The notes below the pieces were generated by a model that was not told the origin of the DNA, did not search any database, and saw nothing but the letters and a program-made list of their open reading frames with translations. DNA of 64,000 bases from NCBI GenBank assembly GCA_029817715.1, contig JARUPY010000515.1, forward strand, positions 111,333 through 175,332, written 5' to 3'. The first letter of the stretch is position 1. Every line of letters begins with the position of its first letter. This DNA comes from Melastoma dodecandrum. Taxonomy: Eukaryota; Streptophyta; Magnoliopsida; Myrtales; Melastomataceae. Shown here piece after piece: positions 1-8,550 of the stretch. Both the position numbers and the translations under genes were made by a program.

Positions 1-355
1 ACGGTGACCAGCTCGGCCTGTCGGCGACGCGGGCCGTGGCGGGCGCGGCCGCCTGGGGAGACCGGGGCGCCTCGCCGTGGCGGTCGAGGTCGGCCTGCCG
101 CCGCGCGATCTCGGCGACCGCATCGCGGACCAGGACCCGCGATGGAGACCCCGACCTGTCCCGACGGCCGGTGGGGCCCGGGGGGGGGCCGGAATCCTGC
201 AACCGCGCGAGTTCGGCGGCGATCGCTTCCATATCGGCGGCGTGGTCGCCGGCCGCGGGCGGCCTCGACCCGCCGGCCGGGTTGGGCCGCCCCGCGGCGG
301 GACCCCGGACGTCGTCGGAAGGGCTCTCGAGGTTCCAAGGGATCGTCGTATTCAT
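1..355 (-). CDS. N-terminal part of an unknown protein, running off the window start
   Basis: The frame is open without a stop from an ATG at 355 down to base 1 (118 codons). A GAGGG ribosome-binding site lies about 8 bases before the ATG. The protein starts MNTTIPWNLES, passes through a Pro/Gly/Ala-rich linker, and has two short amphipathic stretches (DMEAIAAELARLQ and VRDAVAEIARRQADLD) that could form coiled coil. Some large Rhizobiales polar-localisation proteins (PodJ-like) begin with a similar Met-x-x-x-Val/Ile-Pro-Trp start, but that is only a weak resemblance. A CtrA-type box lies upstream, between this gene and the divergent MerR gene, which would fit a cell-cycle gene. Identity is not established. 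Confidence 0.5.
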   Translation of the reverse strand, partial: MNTTIPWNLESPSDDVRGPAAGRPNPAGGSRPPAAGDHAADMEAIAAELARLQDSGPPPGPTGRRDRSGSPSRVLVRDAVAEIARRQADLDRHGEAPRSPQAAAPATARVADRPSWSP

Positions 356-562
356 GGTCGCACCCTCAGACCGAAGCCCGTGATTGTAGCCGAAGCCGCC
401 GCCGTCGCGAGCGACCGCCGGGTTCCCCGGCGACCCGGCCGCGCTCCGGCTCGGCATGTCGCGGCCCGTGTCGCCGCGCCGGCCTGTCAACGCCGCGCGA
501 AAGGTTGCGCCCCGTGCCACCGCCTCGACCTGCCCGTTCGACGCGACTTTCGGGACATAGGG

Positions 563-577
563 TTAATCTGCGGTTAA
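563..577. promoter_or_regulatory. Putative CtrA-binding box (TTAA-N7-TTAA)
   Basis: The sequence TTAA-TCTGCGG-TTAA is a perfect match to the full CtrA consensus TTAA-N7-TTAA of alphaproteobacteria. It lies in the intergenic region between the minus-strand gene starting at 355 and merR starting at 721, so it could control either. A perfect match is unlikely by chance in DNA this GC-rich, but no binding has been shown. Confidence 0.45.
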
Positions 578-639
578 TGGGCCACAGTCGGGGAGGGACG
601 CGCAACAAATGCTACGCCAAGGCTTGCACGCCATCAAAG

Positions 640-652
640 CAACTGATAGTTG
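640..652. promoter_or_regulatory. Short palindrome upstream of merR, possible operator
   Basis: CAACT-GAT-AGTTG is a perfect 5-3-5 inverted repeat centred about 75 bases before the merR start. MerR-family proteins bind dyads in promoter spacers and often autoregulate. The link to this particular regulator is inference from position only. Confidence 0.25.
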
Positions 653-720
653 GAGATTGACCACCATTTTCACAGGCCGATACGGCCGGGGGCCCAGCCC
701 GATCATTGCAGAATGCGACC

Positions 721-1125
721 ATGAGCATCACCGAGACCCGGGAACACGGCGTTAAGACCTCGCGAGCCGCGCAGTCTCCAGATGGCCTGCTCAGTATCGG
801 CGACATGGCCCGTGCCTTCAACGTCAGCCAGCGCACGCTGCGATTCTACGAGGATCGCGGTCTGTTGCATCCGCGGCGGGACGGCTCCGCCCGCCTCTAC
901 GGCGCTCAGGAGCGCCGCAAGCTCGAGCTGATTCTGCGCGGCAAACGCCTCGGATTCACGCTGAGCGAGATCATCGGTTTCGTGGCCGAGAACGGATCCG
1001 GCACCGCCCTGGCCCTGGACGGCGAGCAGATCGCCCTGCAGATCAGCCACCTGGAACGCCAGCGCGAGAGCCTGGACAAGGCCATCGCGGAACTGAAGGC
1101 GACGCAGGAGAGCCTCAAGGGCTGA
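721..1125 (+). CDS. MerR-family transcriptional regulator
   Basis: A protein of about 134 residues with a MerR-type winged helix near its N-terminus: SIGDMARAFNVSQRTLRFYED, followed by GLLHPRR and a wing containing RLYGAQERRKLELI. The C-terminal half is a predicted dimerisation coiled coil (ISHLERQRESLDKAIAEL). No cysteine cluster typical of metal sensors is visible, so the ligand cannot be inferred. The ATG at 721 is preferred; a TTG at 706 in the same frame is possible, and neither has a strong Shine-Dalgarno site. The gene is transcribed away from the unknown gene at 1-355 and is separated by 555 bases from the following cluster, so it probably stands alone. Confidence 0.85.
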   Translation: MSITETREHGVKTSRAAQSPDGLLSIGDMARAFNVSQRTLRFYEDRGLLHPRRDGSARLYGAQERRKLELILRGKRLGFTLSEIIGFVAENGSGTALALDGEQIALQISHLERQRESLDKAIAELKATQESLKG

Positions 1126-1680
1126 GACCCCGCGACCGGATGCCCTTCCGGCGGAAGCCGAGGGACGTTGTCCCAGCGTTTCCGAGCGGCATTCAGGTCC
1201 AACGTCGAGACATCCACGAAGGTCGAGACGTCCACGAGTTCCGGGAGGTCGCCGGCCCGGCTTTCGCCTCGCAGGGCGCGAGCCGCCCGTCGTTCCGGCG
1301 GGTCGCGCAGGGGCCCGTCGCGTCCGCCTCGCTCGCATTCGCGGGGGATCGCAGCGGGAATGCGCGGGGAGATCCACGGAGTCCTGCTTCGCGGCCGCAT
1401 TCGGCTGCTTCGCCCGATACCATCCGTTGCGCCCGGGCCGGCGGCCGGCATCTTGCCGGCCTCCCCAATCGACGCCTCGCGTCCCGATCGGCGCTGGCCT
1501 CGCCTCTTCCGGTGGTGGAAACGATCGTGTATGTCCACCGTCGCAAGGCCACCGGGATGCCGTCCGCGCGTCGATCGACGGGGCCGGGCGAGGCGTCGCG
1601 GGGCCGAACGGCATCGTCCGGCGGATGGATGCCCCAAGACGTGAGCGCGCAGGGTCGGATCGGCGTCGCGGCATCGGGCC
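1126..1680. other. Intergenic region with a short tandem repeat; no gene recognised
   Basis: Reading frames here have arginine/serine-rich translations typical of non-coding GC-rich DNA, and none resembles a known family. An imperfect 18-base tandem duplication (GTCGAGACATCCACGAAG, then a near copy) occupies 1204-1239. The region presumably carries the promoter of the downstream glycan cluster, but no clear promoter is visible. Confidence 0.4.
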
Positions 1681-3222
1681 GTGCGGCACTTCGGTCCGAT
1701 CGAGGAGTTTCGGCGACCCGTGCAGGCGATCGACACCAGCAGGCTTTCCCACGAGCCCATCGATGGCGAGCCGGCCCGCATCACGGGCGCTCCGATCGCC
1801 AGTCCCGTGCTCGTGGTGGATTTCGACCGGGCCCTGCTGCGGGCCGAGCCCCTGCACGAGCGCCTCTTCGCGACGTTGAAGGGCCGCCCCTTCGCGGTCC
1901 CGGGCCTCGTGGCGGCGGCCCTGCGCGGCCGCGCCGCGCTGGAGCGCGCCGCGGCCGATGCGGGAACCGGCGAGTTCCGCCTCGGCACCTGCCCGCGCCG
2001 TCCCGCCGTGGAGGGCCTCGTGGCCGAGGCGCGCGCGGCCGGGCGGGACGTGACCTGGCTGTCGCGCGAGGATCTCGCCTCCGACCCCGACGTGGCGGAG
2101 ATCGTCGGCGCCGGCGCGGAGCGCCGACGGCCCGCGCCGAGCCCGGAGGCCGAGGCCCGGGCCCTGGCGAGCCGGCATCCGGCGGGTTTCGCCTTCGTGG
2201 GGCGCTCGGAGGCCGACCTGCCGATCTGGCGGGCCGCCCGCGAGCGCTTCGGCGTCGATCTGTCCCCCGCGCTGCGGCGCAAGGCGGAATCCGAGGGGCT
2301 CGGCATCGTCGAGCTGTCGCGTCCGCCCTCCCTGGGCAGGGCCGTCCTGCGGTCCATGCGGCCGCACCAGTGGCTGAAGAACCTCCTCCTGCTCGTCCCC
2401 TTCGCGCTGTCGATGGGGGAATTGCGCCCGCGTGACGCCGGCATCGCGGTGCTGGCCTTCATCTGCCTCTGCGCGCTGACCAGCGGCACCTATCTGGTCA
2501 ACGACCTCTTCGACATCGACGCCGACCGGCGCCACCCGCGCAAGCGGTCCCGCCCCATCGCCAGCGGGGATCTGCCGGTGGCCGTGGCGGTGGGCATCAG
2601 CACGGCGCTGATCGCCGGCGCCATCCTCGTGGCCTGCGCCCTGCGCTACGCCTTCGCGGCGGCGCTCCTCAGCTATCTCGCCATCACGCTGGCCTATTCC
2701 TTCCGGCTGAAGCGCATGGCGCTGGTGGACGTGCTGGTGATCGCGATGCTGTTCACGCTGCGCATCCTCGCCGGCATGCTGCTCGTCAGCGAGAAGCCCT
2801 CGCACTGGCTGCTGATGTTCTCGATCTTCTTCTTCCTCAGCCTCGCCTTCATGAAACGGGAGGTGGAGTTCAACGTGATGAGCCAGGCGGGCCGCACGAC
2901 CCTGTCGGGCCGGGGCTACGACCTCGCCGACAGGCTCTATGTCCTGTGCTGCGGCATCTCCTCGGGCATCGCCTCTGTAGTGATCTTCGCGCTGTTCATC
3001 ACGGCCACGATCGAGCGTTCGCAGCTCAACTACCACACGCCCGAGCTGCTCTGGGGCGTGATGGGCCTCGTGGGCTACTGGGTCCTGCGCATGTGGATGC
3101 TCACCACGCGCGGGCTCATGAACGACGACCCCATCCTCTTCGCGGCCCGCGACCGCACCAGCCTCATGCTCGGCGCCGTCTCGGCCGTGCTGGCGGTCTG
3201 CGCACAGCTGGTCCACCTGTGA
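1681..3222 (+). CDS. UbiA-family prenyltransferase with N-terminal HAD-like domain (decaprenyl-phosphate phosphoribosyltransferase-like)
   Basis: A 513-residue membrane protein. Residues about 42-200 form a HAD-like domain that keeps the first DxD (VVDFDRALL) but has lost the usual glycine-threonine of the nucleophile loop, so phosphatase activity is doubtful. From about residue 220 it is a UbiA prenyltransferase with eight or so membrane helices, the first Asp-rich motif NDLFDIDAD (near residue 274) and the second conserved region YSFRLKR...D (near 339-350). The family includes mycobacterial DPPR synthase (UbiA) and Azorhizobium NoeC, which make prenyl-phosphoryl-ribose. The stop overlaps the GTG start of the DprE1-like gene, showing tight coupling. 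The GTG start at 1681 is uncertain, with no clear ribosome-binding site. Confidence 0.85.
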   Translation: MRHFGPIEEFRRPVQAIDTSRLSHEPIDGEPARITGAPIASPVLVVDFDRALLRAEPLHERLFATLKGRPFAVPGLVAAALRGRAALERAAADAGTGEFRLGTCPRRPAVEGLVAEARAAGRDVTWLSREDLASDPDVAEIVGAGAERRRPAPSPEAEARALASRHPAGFAFVGRSEADLPIWRAARERFGVDLSPALRRKAESEGLGIVELSRPPSLGRAVLRSMRPHQWLKNLLLLVPFALSMGELRPRDAGIAVLAFICLCALTSGTYLVNDLFDIDADRRHPRKRSRPIASGDLPVAVAVGISTALIAGAILVACALRYAFAAALLSYLAITLAYSFRLKRMALVDVLVIAMLFTLRILAGMLLVSEKPSHWLLMFSIFFFLSLAFMKREVEFNVMSQAGRTTLSGRGYDLADRLYVLCCGISSGIASVVIFALFITATIERSQLNYHTPELLWGVMGLVGYWVLRMWMLTTRGLMNDDPILFAARDRTSLMLGAVSAVLAVCAQLVHL

Positions 3223-4544
3223 CGGCCCCGCGGCGGACCGGGACCACCTCCTGGGGACGGGTCGCGCGCGCCTCGAGCCGCGTGGCCGAGCCCGCCCATC
3301 TCGATGAATTCGCGCGCGCCTTCCGGTCGGGCGGCGAGCCCGCCCTGGCGCACGGGCTCGGGCGGTCCTACGGCGACGTCTGCCTCAACGACGGGGGCCG
3401 GCTGCTCCGCACCGGGCGGCTCGACCGCATCATCGCGGCCGATTGGTCGCGCGGCGTGGTGCGCGCCGAGGCCGGCATGACGATCGGCGGCCTGCTCTCG
3501 GTCGGCGTGCCGCGCGGCTGGTTCGTGCCCGTCACGCCGGGCACGAAGTACGTGACGCTGGGCGGCGCCGTCGCCAACGACGTCCACGGCAAGAACCACC
3601 ACGTCGCCGGCACCTTCGGCTGCCACGTCAGGGCCCTCGGGCTGCTGCGCAGCGACGGGGAACTCGTCGAGATCGGGCCGGACCGGCGTCCGCAGCTCTT
3701 CGCCGCGACCGTCGGCGGCCTCGGCCTCACGGGCATGATCGCCTGGGTGGAACTGCAGCTGCAGACCGTGTCCTCCAGCGATTTCGATGTCCAGACGGTG
3801 CGGCTCGAGAACCTCGACGGCTTCTTCCGCGTCGCGGCCGAGAGCCAGCACTGGCCCTATACGGTGGCCTGGGTGGATTGCCTCGCGGCCGGCCGGCGCC
3901 TCGGCCGTGGCCTGTTCAGCCGGGGCCGGCACGCCGAGGGCGGGCCGCTGCTCCCCCATGCCGAGACCGCCCGGCTGAAAGTGCCCCGCGACGCCCCCTC
4001 CGCCCTGCTCGGCCCCGCCACGGTGCGGCTGTTCAACGCCGCCTATTCGCGCCAGCCGGCCACGGGCGAGACCCGGCGCGTTCCCTACGGCAAGTTCCTC
4101 TATCCGCTCGACGGCATCACGGATTGGAAGCGCCTCTACGGCGGCCGGGGCTTCTTCCAGCACCAGTCGGTCGTGCCCATGGCGGCCGCGCCGCGGGCGC
4201 TCCAGGCGCTGCTCGAGCTCACTTCGAGCGAGGGCCAGGGCTCCTTCCTGGTCGTGCTCAAGCTCTTCGGCCCGCGGCCCTCGCCCGGCATCCTGTCCTT
4301 CCCGCGCGAGGGCGCGACCTTCGCGCTCGACCTGCCGAACCGCGGCGGCGCCACGCTCCGCCTGCTCGACCGCATGGCCGAGGTGGTGCTGAAGGCTGGC
4401 GGCCGGCTCTATCCCGCCAAGGACGCCACCATGACGGCCGGGCAGTTCCGCGCCGGCTTCCCGCGCTGGCGCGAGGTCGAATCCTATCGCGATCCCGCCG
4501 TGTCGTCGGACTTCTGGCGGCGCGTCACCGGAGACCCGGCATGA
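3219..4544 (+). CDS. DprE1-like FAD-dependent oxidase (decaprenylphosphoryl-ribose 2-oxidase family)
   Basis: A protein of about 441 residues starting at a GTG that overlaps the UbiA stop (GTGA). The N-terminal FAD-binding (VAO/PCMH) domain shows HGLGRSYGDVCLND (near residue 44) and VHGKNHHVAGTFG (near 120). The C-terminal substrate domain has GFFQHQSVVP, LKLFGPR and GGRLYPAKDATMT, all matching mycobacterial DprE1. DprE1 oxidises decaprenylphosphoryl-ribose, and DprE2 then reduces the keto product to the arabinose donor. At the place of the cysteine that benzothiazinones modify in Mycobacterium (NICVDFP) this protein has alanine (TFALDLP); this comparison is from memory. The next gene overlaps by ATGA. 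Azorhizobium has the same trio in its Nod-factor arabinosylation genes (noeCHOP). Confidence 0.88.
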   Translation: MTAPRRTGTTSWGRVARASSRVAEPAHLDEFARAFRSGGEPALAHGLGRSYGDVCLNDGGRLLRTGRLDRIIAADWSRGVVRAEAGMTIGGLLSVGVPRGWFVPVTPGTKYVTLGGAVANDVHGKNHHVAGTFGCHVRALGLLRSDGELVEIGPDRRPQLFAATVGGLGLTGMIAWVELQLQTVSSSDFDVQTVRLENLDGFFRVAAESQHWPYTVAWVDCLAAGRRLGRGLFSRGRHAEGGPLLPHAETARLKVPRDAPSALLGPATVRLFNAAYSRQPATGETRRVPYGKFLYPLDGITDWKRLYGGRGFFQHQSVVPMAAAPRALQALLELTSSEGQGSFLVVLKLFGPRPSPGILSFPREGATFALDLPNRGGATLRLLDRMAEVVLKAGGRLYPAKDATMTAGQFRAGFPRWREVESYRDPAVSSDFWRRVTGDPA

Positions 4545-5317
4545 GTTCCCTTTCGCCCGCGCCCGGCGCGGCGGGCAAGACCGTCCTGGTCCTCGGCGCC
4601 ACCTCGGCGATCGCCTCGGCCTTCTGCAGGACGCGGGCCGCCGCGGGCGCCCGGCTGGTCCTCGTGGGACGGCAGGCGTCGCGGCTCTCCGCCATCGCCG
4701 ACGACCTCCGGGCGCGGGGTGCCGGCGAGGTCGCGACGCTGTCGTCCGACCTCGGCGACATGGCGGATGCCGAGGGCCGCTTCGCCGCGATGATCGCCCT
4801 GCTCGGCCCGCCCGACGAGGTGCTGCTGGCCTATGGCGTGCTCGGCGAACAGGCCGCCGCGCAGGACAGCGCCGAGGAGACGCGGCGCGTCATCGACGTC
4901 AACTTCACCAGCGCGGCGCTCTGGCTGCAGGTCGCCGCCAAGCACCTCGTCGCGGACGGGCGCCCGCGCACGCTGATCGTCATCGGCTCGGTCGCGGGCG
5001 ACCGCGGCCGCCAGTCCAACTACGTCTACGGGGCCGCCAAGGCCGGGCTCGACGCCTTCGCGGAGGGCCTCGCCCACCGGCTGCACCGCACCAACGTCAG
5101 GGTCGTGACCGTCAAGCCCGGCTTCGTCGACACGCCCATGACGGCCCATCTCGACCGCTCGGGCCCGCTCTGGGCCAAGCCGGAAGCCATCGCGGGCGCC
5201 ATCGACCGCGCCGTCGGCACCGGACAGCGGATCGTCTACGCGCCCTGGTTCTGGCGGCCCATCATGACGGCGGTGCGTTTCGCGCCGCGCGCCCTCTTCT
5301 ACAAGACCAAGCTTTGA
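4541..5317 (+). CDS. DprE2-like short-chain dehydrogenase (decaprenylphosphoryl-2-keto-pentose reductase family)
   Basis: A 258-residue SDR starting at an ATG that overlaps the preceding stop. The N-terminal Rossmann region reads VLVLGATSAIASAF, the NAG-like motif is replaced by AYGVLG, and the catalytic set Ser-Tyr-Lys lies in IGSVAGDRGRQSNYVYGAAKAG. The C-terminal segment FWRPIMTAVRFAPRALFYKTKL resembles the membrane-associating tail of DprE2 proteins. The GDRGR-x-SNYVYGAAKAG block is characteristic of DprE2. With the upstream DprE1-like protein it would epimerise a prenyl-phosphoryl-ribose at C2 to the arabinose form on the inner membrane. Confidence 0.87.
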   Translation: MSSLSPAPGAAGKTVLVLGATSAIASAFCRTRAAAGARLVLVGRQASRLSAIADDLRARGAGEVATLSSDLGDMADAEGRFAAMIALLGPPDEVLLAYGVLGEQAAAQDSAEETRRVIDVNFTSAALWLQVAAKHLVADGRPRTLIVIGSVAGDRGRQSNYVYGAAKAGLDAFAEGLAHRLHRTNVRVVTVKPGFVDTPMTAHLDRSGPLWAKPEAIAGAIDRAVGTGQRIVYAPWFWRPIMTAVRFAPRALFYKTKL

Positions 5318-5327
5318 GCGTCGGGAT

Positions 5328-6293
5328 TTGAGCGAGACAGCATCTTCGGGCGGCGCGGCCCCGCACCAGCGCGTCGTGGTCACGGGCGCGGCCGGCCTCG
5401 TCGGCCAGAACCTCGTCCCACGTCTCAAGGCGCGCGGCTATCGCGATATCGTGGCGATCGACAAGCACCGGGCGAACACGCGCATCCTGGCCGAACTCCA
5501 TCCGGATATCCGCGTGGTGGAGGCGGATCTCAGCCGTCCCGGCGGCTGGGAGGACACGTTCGCGGGGGCCGGCGCGCTGATCCAGCTGCACGCCCAGATC
5601 GGTGGGCTCGAGCCAGCCGTCTTCGAGGCCAACAACGTGGCCTCGACGGACCTCGTGCTGAAGGCGGCCGAGGCGGCCGGCATCGGCTACCTCGTACATA
5701 TCTCGTCCTCGGTGGTGAATTCGGCGGCCGTCGACCTCTACACCGAGACCAAGAAGGCCCAGGAGAGACTCGTCGACGCCTGCGCCATCCCGCATGTCGT
5801 GCTGCGGCCGACGCTGATGTTCGGCTGGTTCGATCGCAAGCACGTCGGCTGGCTCGACCGCTTCATGAAGAAGGTGCCGGTCTTCCCCATCCCGGGCGAC
5901 GGCAAGTTCCGGCGGCAGCCGCTCTACGCGGGCGATTTCTCCAACATCATCATGAGCTGCCTCGATCACCGCACCACCGGCAGCTACAACATCTCGGGCC
6001 TCGCCACGCTCGACTACATCGACATGATGCGGGCGGTGAAGAAGGCCTCGGGCGCCGGGGCCAGGATCGTCAGGATCCCCTACGGCCTGTTCCGCGGCCT
6101 GCTGCGGACCTACGCGCTCGTCGACAAGGACCCGCCCTTCACGGCCAACCAGCTCGCCGCGCTGGCGACTCCCGACCTCTTCGAGGTCATCGACTGGCCT
6201 TGGATCTTCGGCGTGACGCCGACGCCGCTCGACGCCGCCTTCCACGAAACCTTCAACGACCCGCGGTTCTCGTCGGTCGTCCTGGACTTTTAG
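5328..6293 (+). CDS. NAD-dependent epimerase/dehydratase (extended SDR)
   Basis: A 321-residue protein with a GxxGxxG Rossmann motif (VVVTGAAGLVGQNL, from residue 15), a Ser/Tyr-x-x-x-Lys catalytic set (ISSSV... YTETK) and a C-terminal substrate region. It is an extended SDR of the nucleotide-sugar epimerase type. The only start consistent with the full Rossmann motif is a TTG at 5328, which has a short GGGA ribosome-binding site. It lies 10 bases after the DprE2-like gene and 6 bases before the FAD oxidoreductase, so it is part of the same operon. The substrate cannot be told; a sugar-nucleotide or lipid-linked sugar is likely. Confidence 0.8.
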   Translation: MSETASSGGAAPHQRVVVTGAAGLVGQNLVPRLKARGYRDIVAIDKHRANTRILAELHPDIRVVEADLSRPGGWEDTFAGAGALIQLHAQIGGLEPAVFEANNVASTDLVLKAAEAAGIGYLVHISSSVVNSAAVDLYTETKKAQERLVDACAIPHVVLRPTLMFGWFDRKHVGWLDRFMKKVPVFPIPGDGKFRRQPLYAGDFSNIIMSCLDHRTTGSYNISGLATLDYIDMMRAVKKASGAGARIVRIPYGLFRGLLRTYALVDKDPPFTANQLAALATPDLFEVIDWPWIFGVTPTPLDAAFHETFNDPRFSSVVLDF

Positions 6294-6299
6294 ACCATC

Positions 6300-7622
6300 A
6301 TGCGCGTCGTCGTCGTCGGTGCGGGGGCCATGGGCCTCGCCGCCGCCTATCATGCCGCCAAGGCGGGCCATGCCGTGACCGTCGTCGAGGCCGGGCCGGA
6401 GGCCGGCGGCATGGCGGCCCATTTCGACTTCGGCGGCCTGTCGCTGGAGCGCTACTACCATTTCGTCTGCCGGCCCGACGCGCCCACCTTCGCCCTGATG
6501 GACGAGCTCGGCATCGGCGACCGCATGGTGTGGAAACCCACCACCATGGGCTATTTCATCGGCGGCGCGCTCCACAAATGGGGCGATCCCGTCTCGCTGC
6601 TGCGCTTCCCCAAGCTCGATCTCCTGTCCAAGCTCCGCTACGGCGCGCTGATGTTCCTGTCGGCCAAGCGCCCGCGCTGGGACGCGCTGGAGCGCGTCTC
6701 CGCCAAGGACTGGATCACGCGCTGGTGCGGGCGCGCCGTCTACGACAAGCTCTGGCACCCGCTCTTCGCGCTCAAGTTCTACGACTATGCCGACAACGTC
6801 TCGGCGGCCTGGATCTGGACCCGCATCCACCGGCTCGGCAATTCGCGCCGCTCCCTCATGCAGGAGGAACTCGGCCATATCGCGGGCGGCACCGAGACAC
6901 TGGTCAAGGCCCTGGTCGACAAGATCCAGGCCCTCGGCGGCACGGTGCGGCTCGGCGAGCCCGTCGAGGAGGTCGTGGTCGAGCGCGGCCGCGCCACCGG
7001 CGTCCGGACCGCCGAGGGCACGATCCCGGCCGACGCCGTGATCTCCACCGTGCCGACGCCGCTCGTCTCGCGCATGATCCCCGGCCTGCCCGAGGACTGG
7101 AAGGCGCGTTACGACGCCATCAAGAACATCGGCGTCGCCTGCCTGGTGTTCAAACTCAGGCGGTCGGTCACGCCGCATTTCTGGGTCAACATCGTCGAGC
7201 CCGACATCCCGATCCCCGGCATCATCGAGTTCTCGAACCTGCGCGACACGGGCGACACGATCGTCTACGTGCCCTACTACATGCCCACCACCGCCCCGCG
7301 CTGGTCCTGGTCCGATGACGCGCTGGCCGACGAGGCCTTCGCGGCCATCCGCCGCGTCAACCCCGCCATTACGGAGGACGACCGCATCGCCGTGCATGTC
7401 GCCCGGCTGCGCTACGCCCAGCCGATCTGCGAGCCCGGCTTCGCCGCCAAGCTCCCGCCGGTGCAGACGCCGATCGCCGGGCTGCAGATCGCCGACACCT
7501 GCTTCTACTATCCCGAGGATCGCGGCATCTCGGAAAGCGTGCGCTACGGCAAGATGATGGCCGACGCCCTCGGCTACAACGTGCCGGAACTCAAGAGCGA
7601 GATCGCGGCCCGGGCCGGCTGA
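6300..7622 (+). CDS. FAD/NAD(P)-dependent oxidoreductase (protoporphyrinogen-oxidase/amine-oxidase-like fold)
   Basis: A 440-residue flavoprotein. The dinucleotide-binding motif RVVVVGAGAMGLAAAYHAAKAGHAVTVVEA is at the extreme N-terminus, followed by GGMAAHFDFGG. The C-terminus carries the second FAD contact typical of the family (QIADTCFYYPEDRGISESVRYGK). Such proteins occur in surface-polysaccharide clusters beside SDRs and glycosyltransferases. Their substrates are mostly unknown; UDP-galactopyranose-mutase-like or desaturase roles are possible. The ATG at 6300 begins directly at the Rossmann strand. It is the last gene of the 1681-7622 operon and converges on the minus-strand gene ending at 7645. 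Confidence 0.8.
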   Translation: MRVVVVGAGAMGLAAAYHAAKAGHAVTVVEAGPEAGGMAAHFDFGGLSLERYYHFVCRPDAPTFALMDELGIGDRMVWKPTTMGYFIGGALHKWGDPVSLLRFPKLDLLSKLRYGALMFLSAKRPRWDALERVSAKDWITRWCGRAVYDKLWHPLFALKFYDYADNVSAAWIWTRIHRLGNSRRSLMQEELGHIAGGTETLVKALVDKIQALGGTVRLGEPVEEVVVERGRATGVRTAEGTIPADAVISTVPTPLVSRMIPGLPEDWKARYDAIKNIGVACLVFKLRRSVTPHFWVNIVEPDIPIPGIIEFSNLRDTGDTIVYVPYYMPTTAPRWSWSDDALADEAFAAIRRVNPAITEDDRIAVHVARLRYAQPICEPGFAAKLPPVQTPIAGLQIADTCFYYPEDRGISESVRYGKMMADALGYNVPELKSEIAARAG

Positions 7623-7629
7623 AGCCCCG

Positions 7630-7644
7630 CCGCGCCCCGCGCGG
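7630..7644. terminator. Small hairpin between convergent genes
   Basis: CCGCGC-CCC-GCGCGG is a perfect 6-bp stem with a 3-base loop, placed exactly between the stop at 7622 and the stop at 7645 of the convergent gene. There is no T-tract, so termination is only suggested by position. Confidence 0.3.
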
Positions 7645-8550
7645 TCAGGCGCCGTCCCACCGGGGGGGCGCGAAGGCGCGCGGCGCGTAGCGCAGAACGT
7701 CGAGCCCCTCGGCGACGTCGAAGACGAGGTCCTGGTTCATGCGGGCGAAGACCGCGCTGCCGAAGCCGGTCTCGCGGACGAGGCCCAGCCGCGCCGCGGT
7801 CCCGAAGGCGAGGCGGAGCCAGGGCACCGGCAGGCTGACGAAGCGCGGCGCGAGGCCCTGGCTGGCGAAGACCCGCTCCGCCATGGCCCGATAGGTCAGC
7901 ACCTCCCCGCCGGCGATGTCGAAGGCCCGGTCGGCGGCCCGGGCATTGCCGATCGCCCCCAGGATGGCGGTGGCGATGTCGTCGGCATGGATCGGCTGGC
8001 GCAGCCCGGAGGACGGGCGGGCGATCGGCAGCACGCGGATCCGGCGCACCAGCCGGATCATCCGGGCGATGTTGCGGTCCCCGAAGCCGTCGTAGCCCAG
8101 TGTCGGCCGCAGCACCGTCCAGGCCACCCCCTGGCGCGACGCCCAGGCCGCCAGGTCCGCTTCCGCCCGCTCGAGTTTCCGCGCCGTCGCGCGGTCCCGG
8201 GCCTCGTCGCTGTCCGCCTTGGAGAAGAGGCTGGTCGAGCCGATGGCGATGACCGCGCGCGCGCCCGACAGGCGCGGCAGGGCCGAGGCCAGCAGCGCCA
8301 GCGGCAGGACGCTGACCACGATGGCGCCGGCCGGGGCGCGCCAGGGCCCGTCCCGTTCGAAATCGACCCGCGCGAAGCCGACGCCGGGCGGCAGGGCGAT
8401 CACCCGGCGGGCGACCGCCACCGTGTCGAACCCCGCGGCGGCGAGCCGCGGCAGCAGGAAGGTCGCGATCATGTTGCCGGCGCCCAGCACCACGACGGGA
8501 CCGCCGGGCGGGGCGTGGTCCCGGCCGAACCCGGTCTGCTCTGCCCTCAT
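7645..8550 (-). CDS. NAD(P)-binding SDR-like epimerase
   Basis: A 301-residue protein with an N-terminal GxGxxx Rossmann motif (VVVLGAGNMIATFLLPRL, from residue 18) and motifs of atypical SDRs (IGSTSLFSK; WTVLRPTLGYDGFGDRN; QPIHADDIATAILGAI). The absence of a clear Tyr-x-x-x-Lys pair places it with NAD(P)H-binding atypical SDRs rather than classical dehydrogenases. It is oriented against the surrounding glycan genes, diverges from the FlaA1/CapD-type gene at 8742, and may be independently controlled. Role unknown; a sugar or lipid modification function is inferred only from context. Confidence 0.78.
   Translation of the reverse strand: MRAEQTGFGRDHAPPGGPVVVLGAGNMIATFLLPRLAAAGFDTVAVARRVIALPPGVGFARVDFERDGPWRAPAGAIVVSVLPLALLASALPRLSGARAVIAIGSTSLFSKADSDEARDRATARKLERAEADLAAWASRQGVAWTVLRPTLGYDGFGDRNIARMIRLVRRIRVLPIARPSSGLRQPIHADDIATAILGAIGNARAADRAFDIAGGEVLTYRAMAERVFASQGLAPRFVSLPVPWLRLAFGTAARLGLVRETGFGSAVFARMNQDLVFDVAEGLDVLRYAPRAFAPPRWDGA

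Noticed and set aside
1204..1239. CRISPR-like or functional direct repeat
   Set aside because: Only two imperfect 18-base units, no spacers and no cas genes; a simple duplication.
703..3216. An 837-residue minus-strand open frame
   Set aside because: It is antisense to merR and the UbiA gene, rich in Arg/Asp/Gln with no domain; a typical GC-rich shadow frame.
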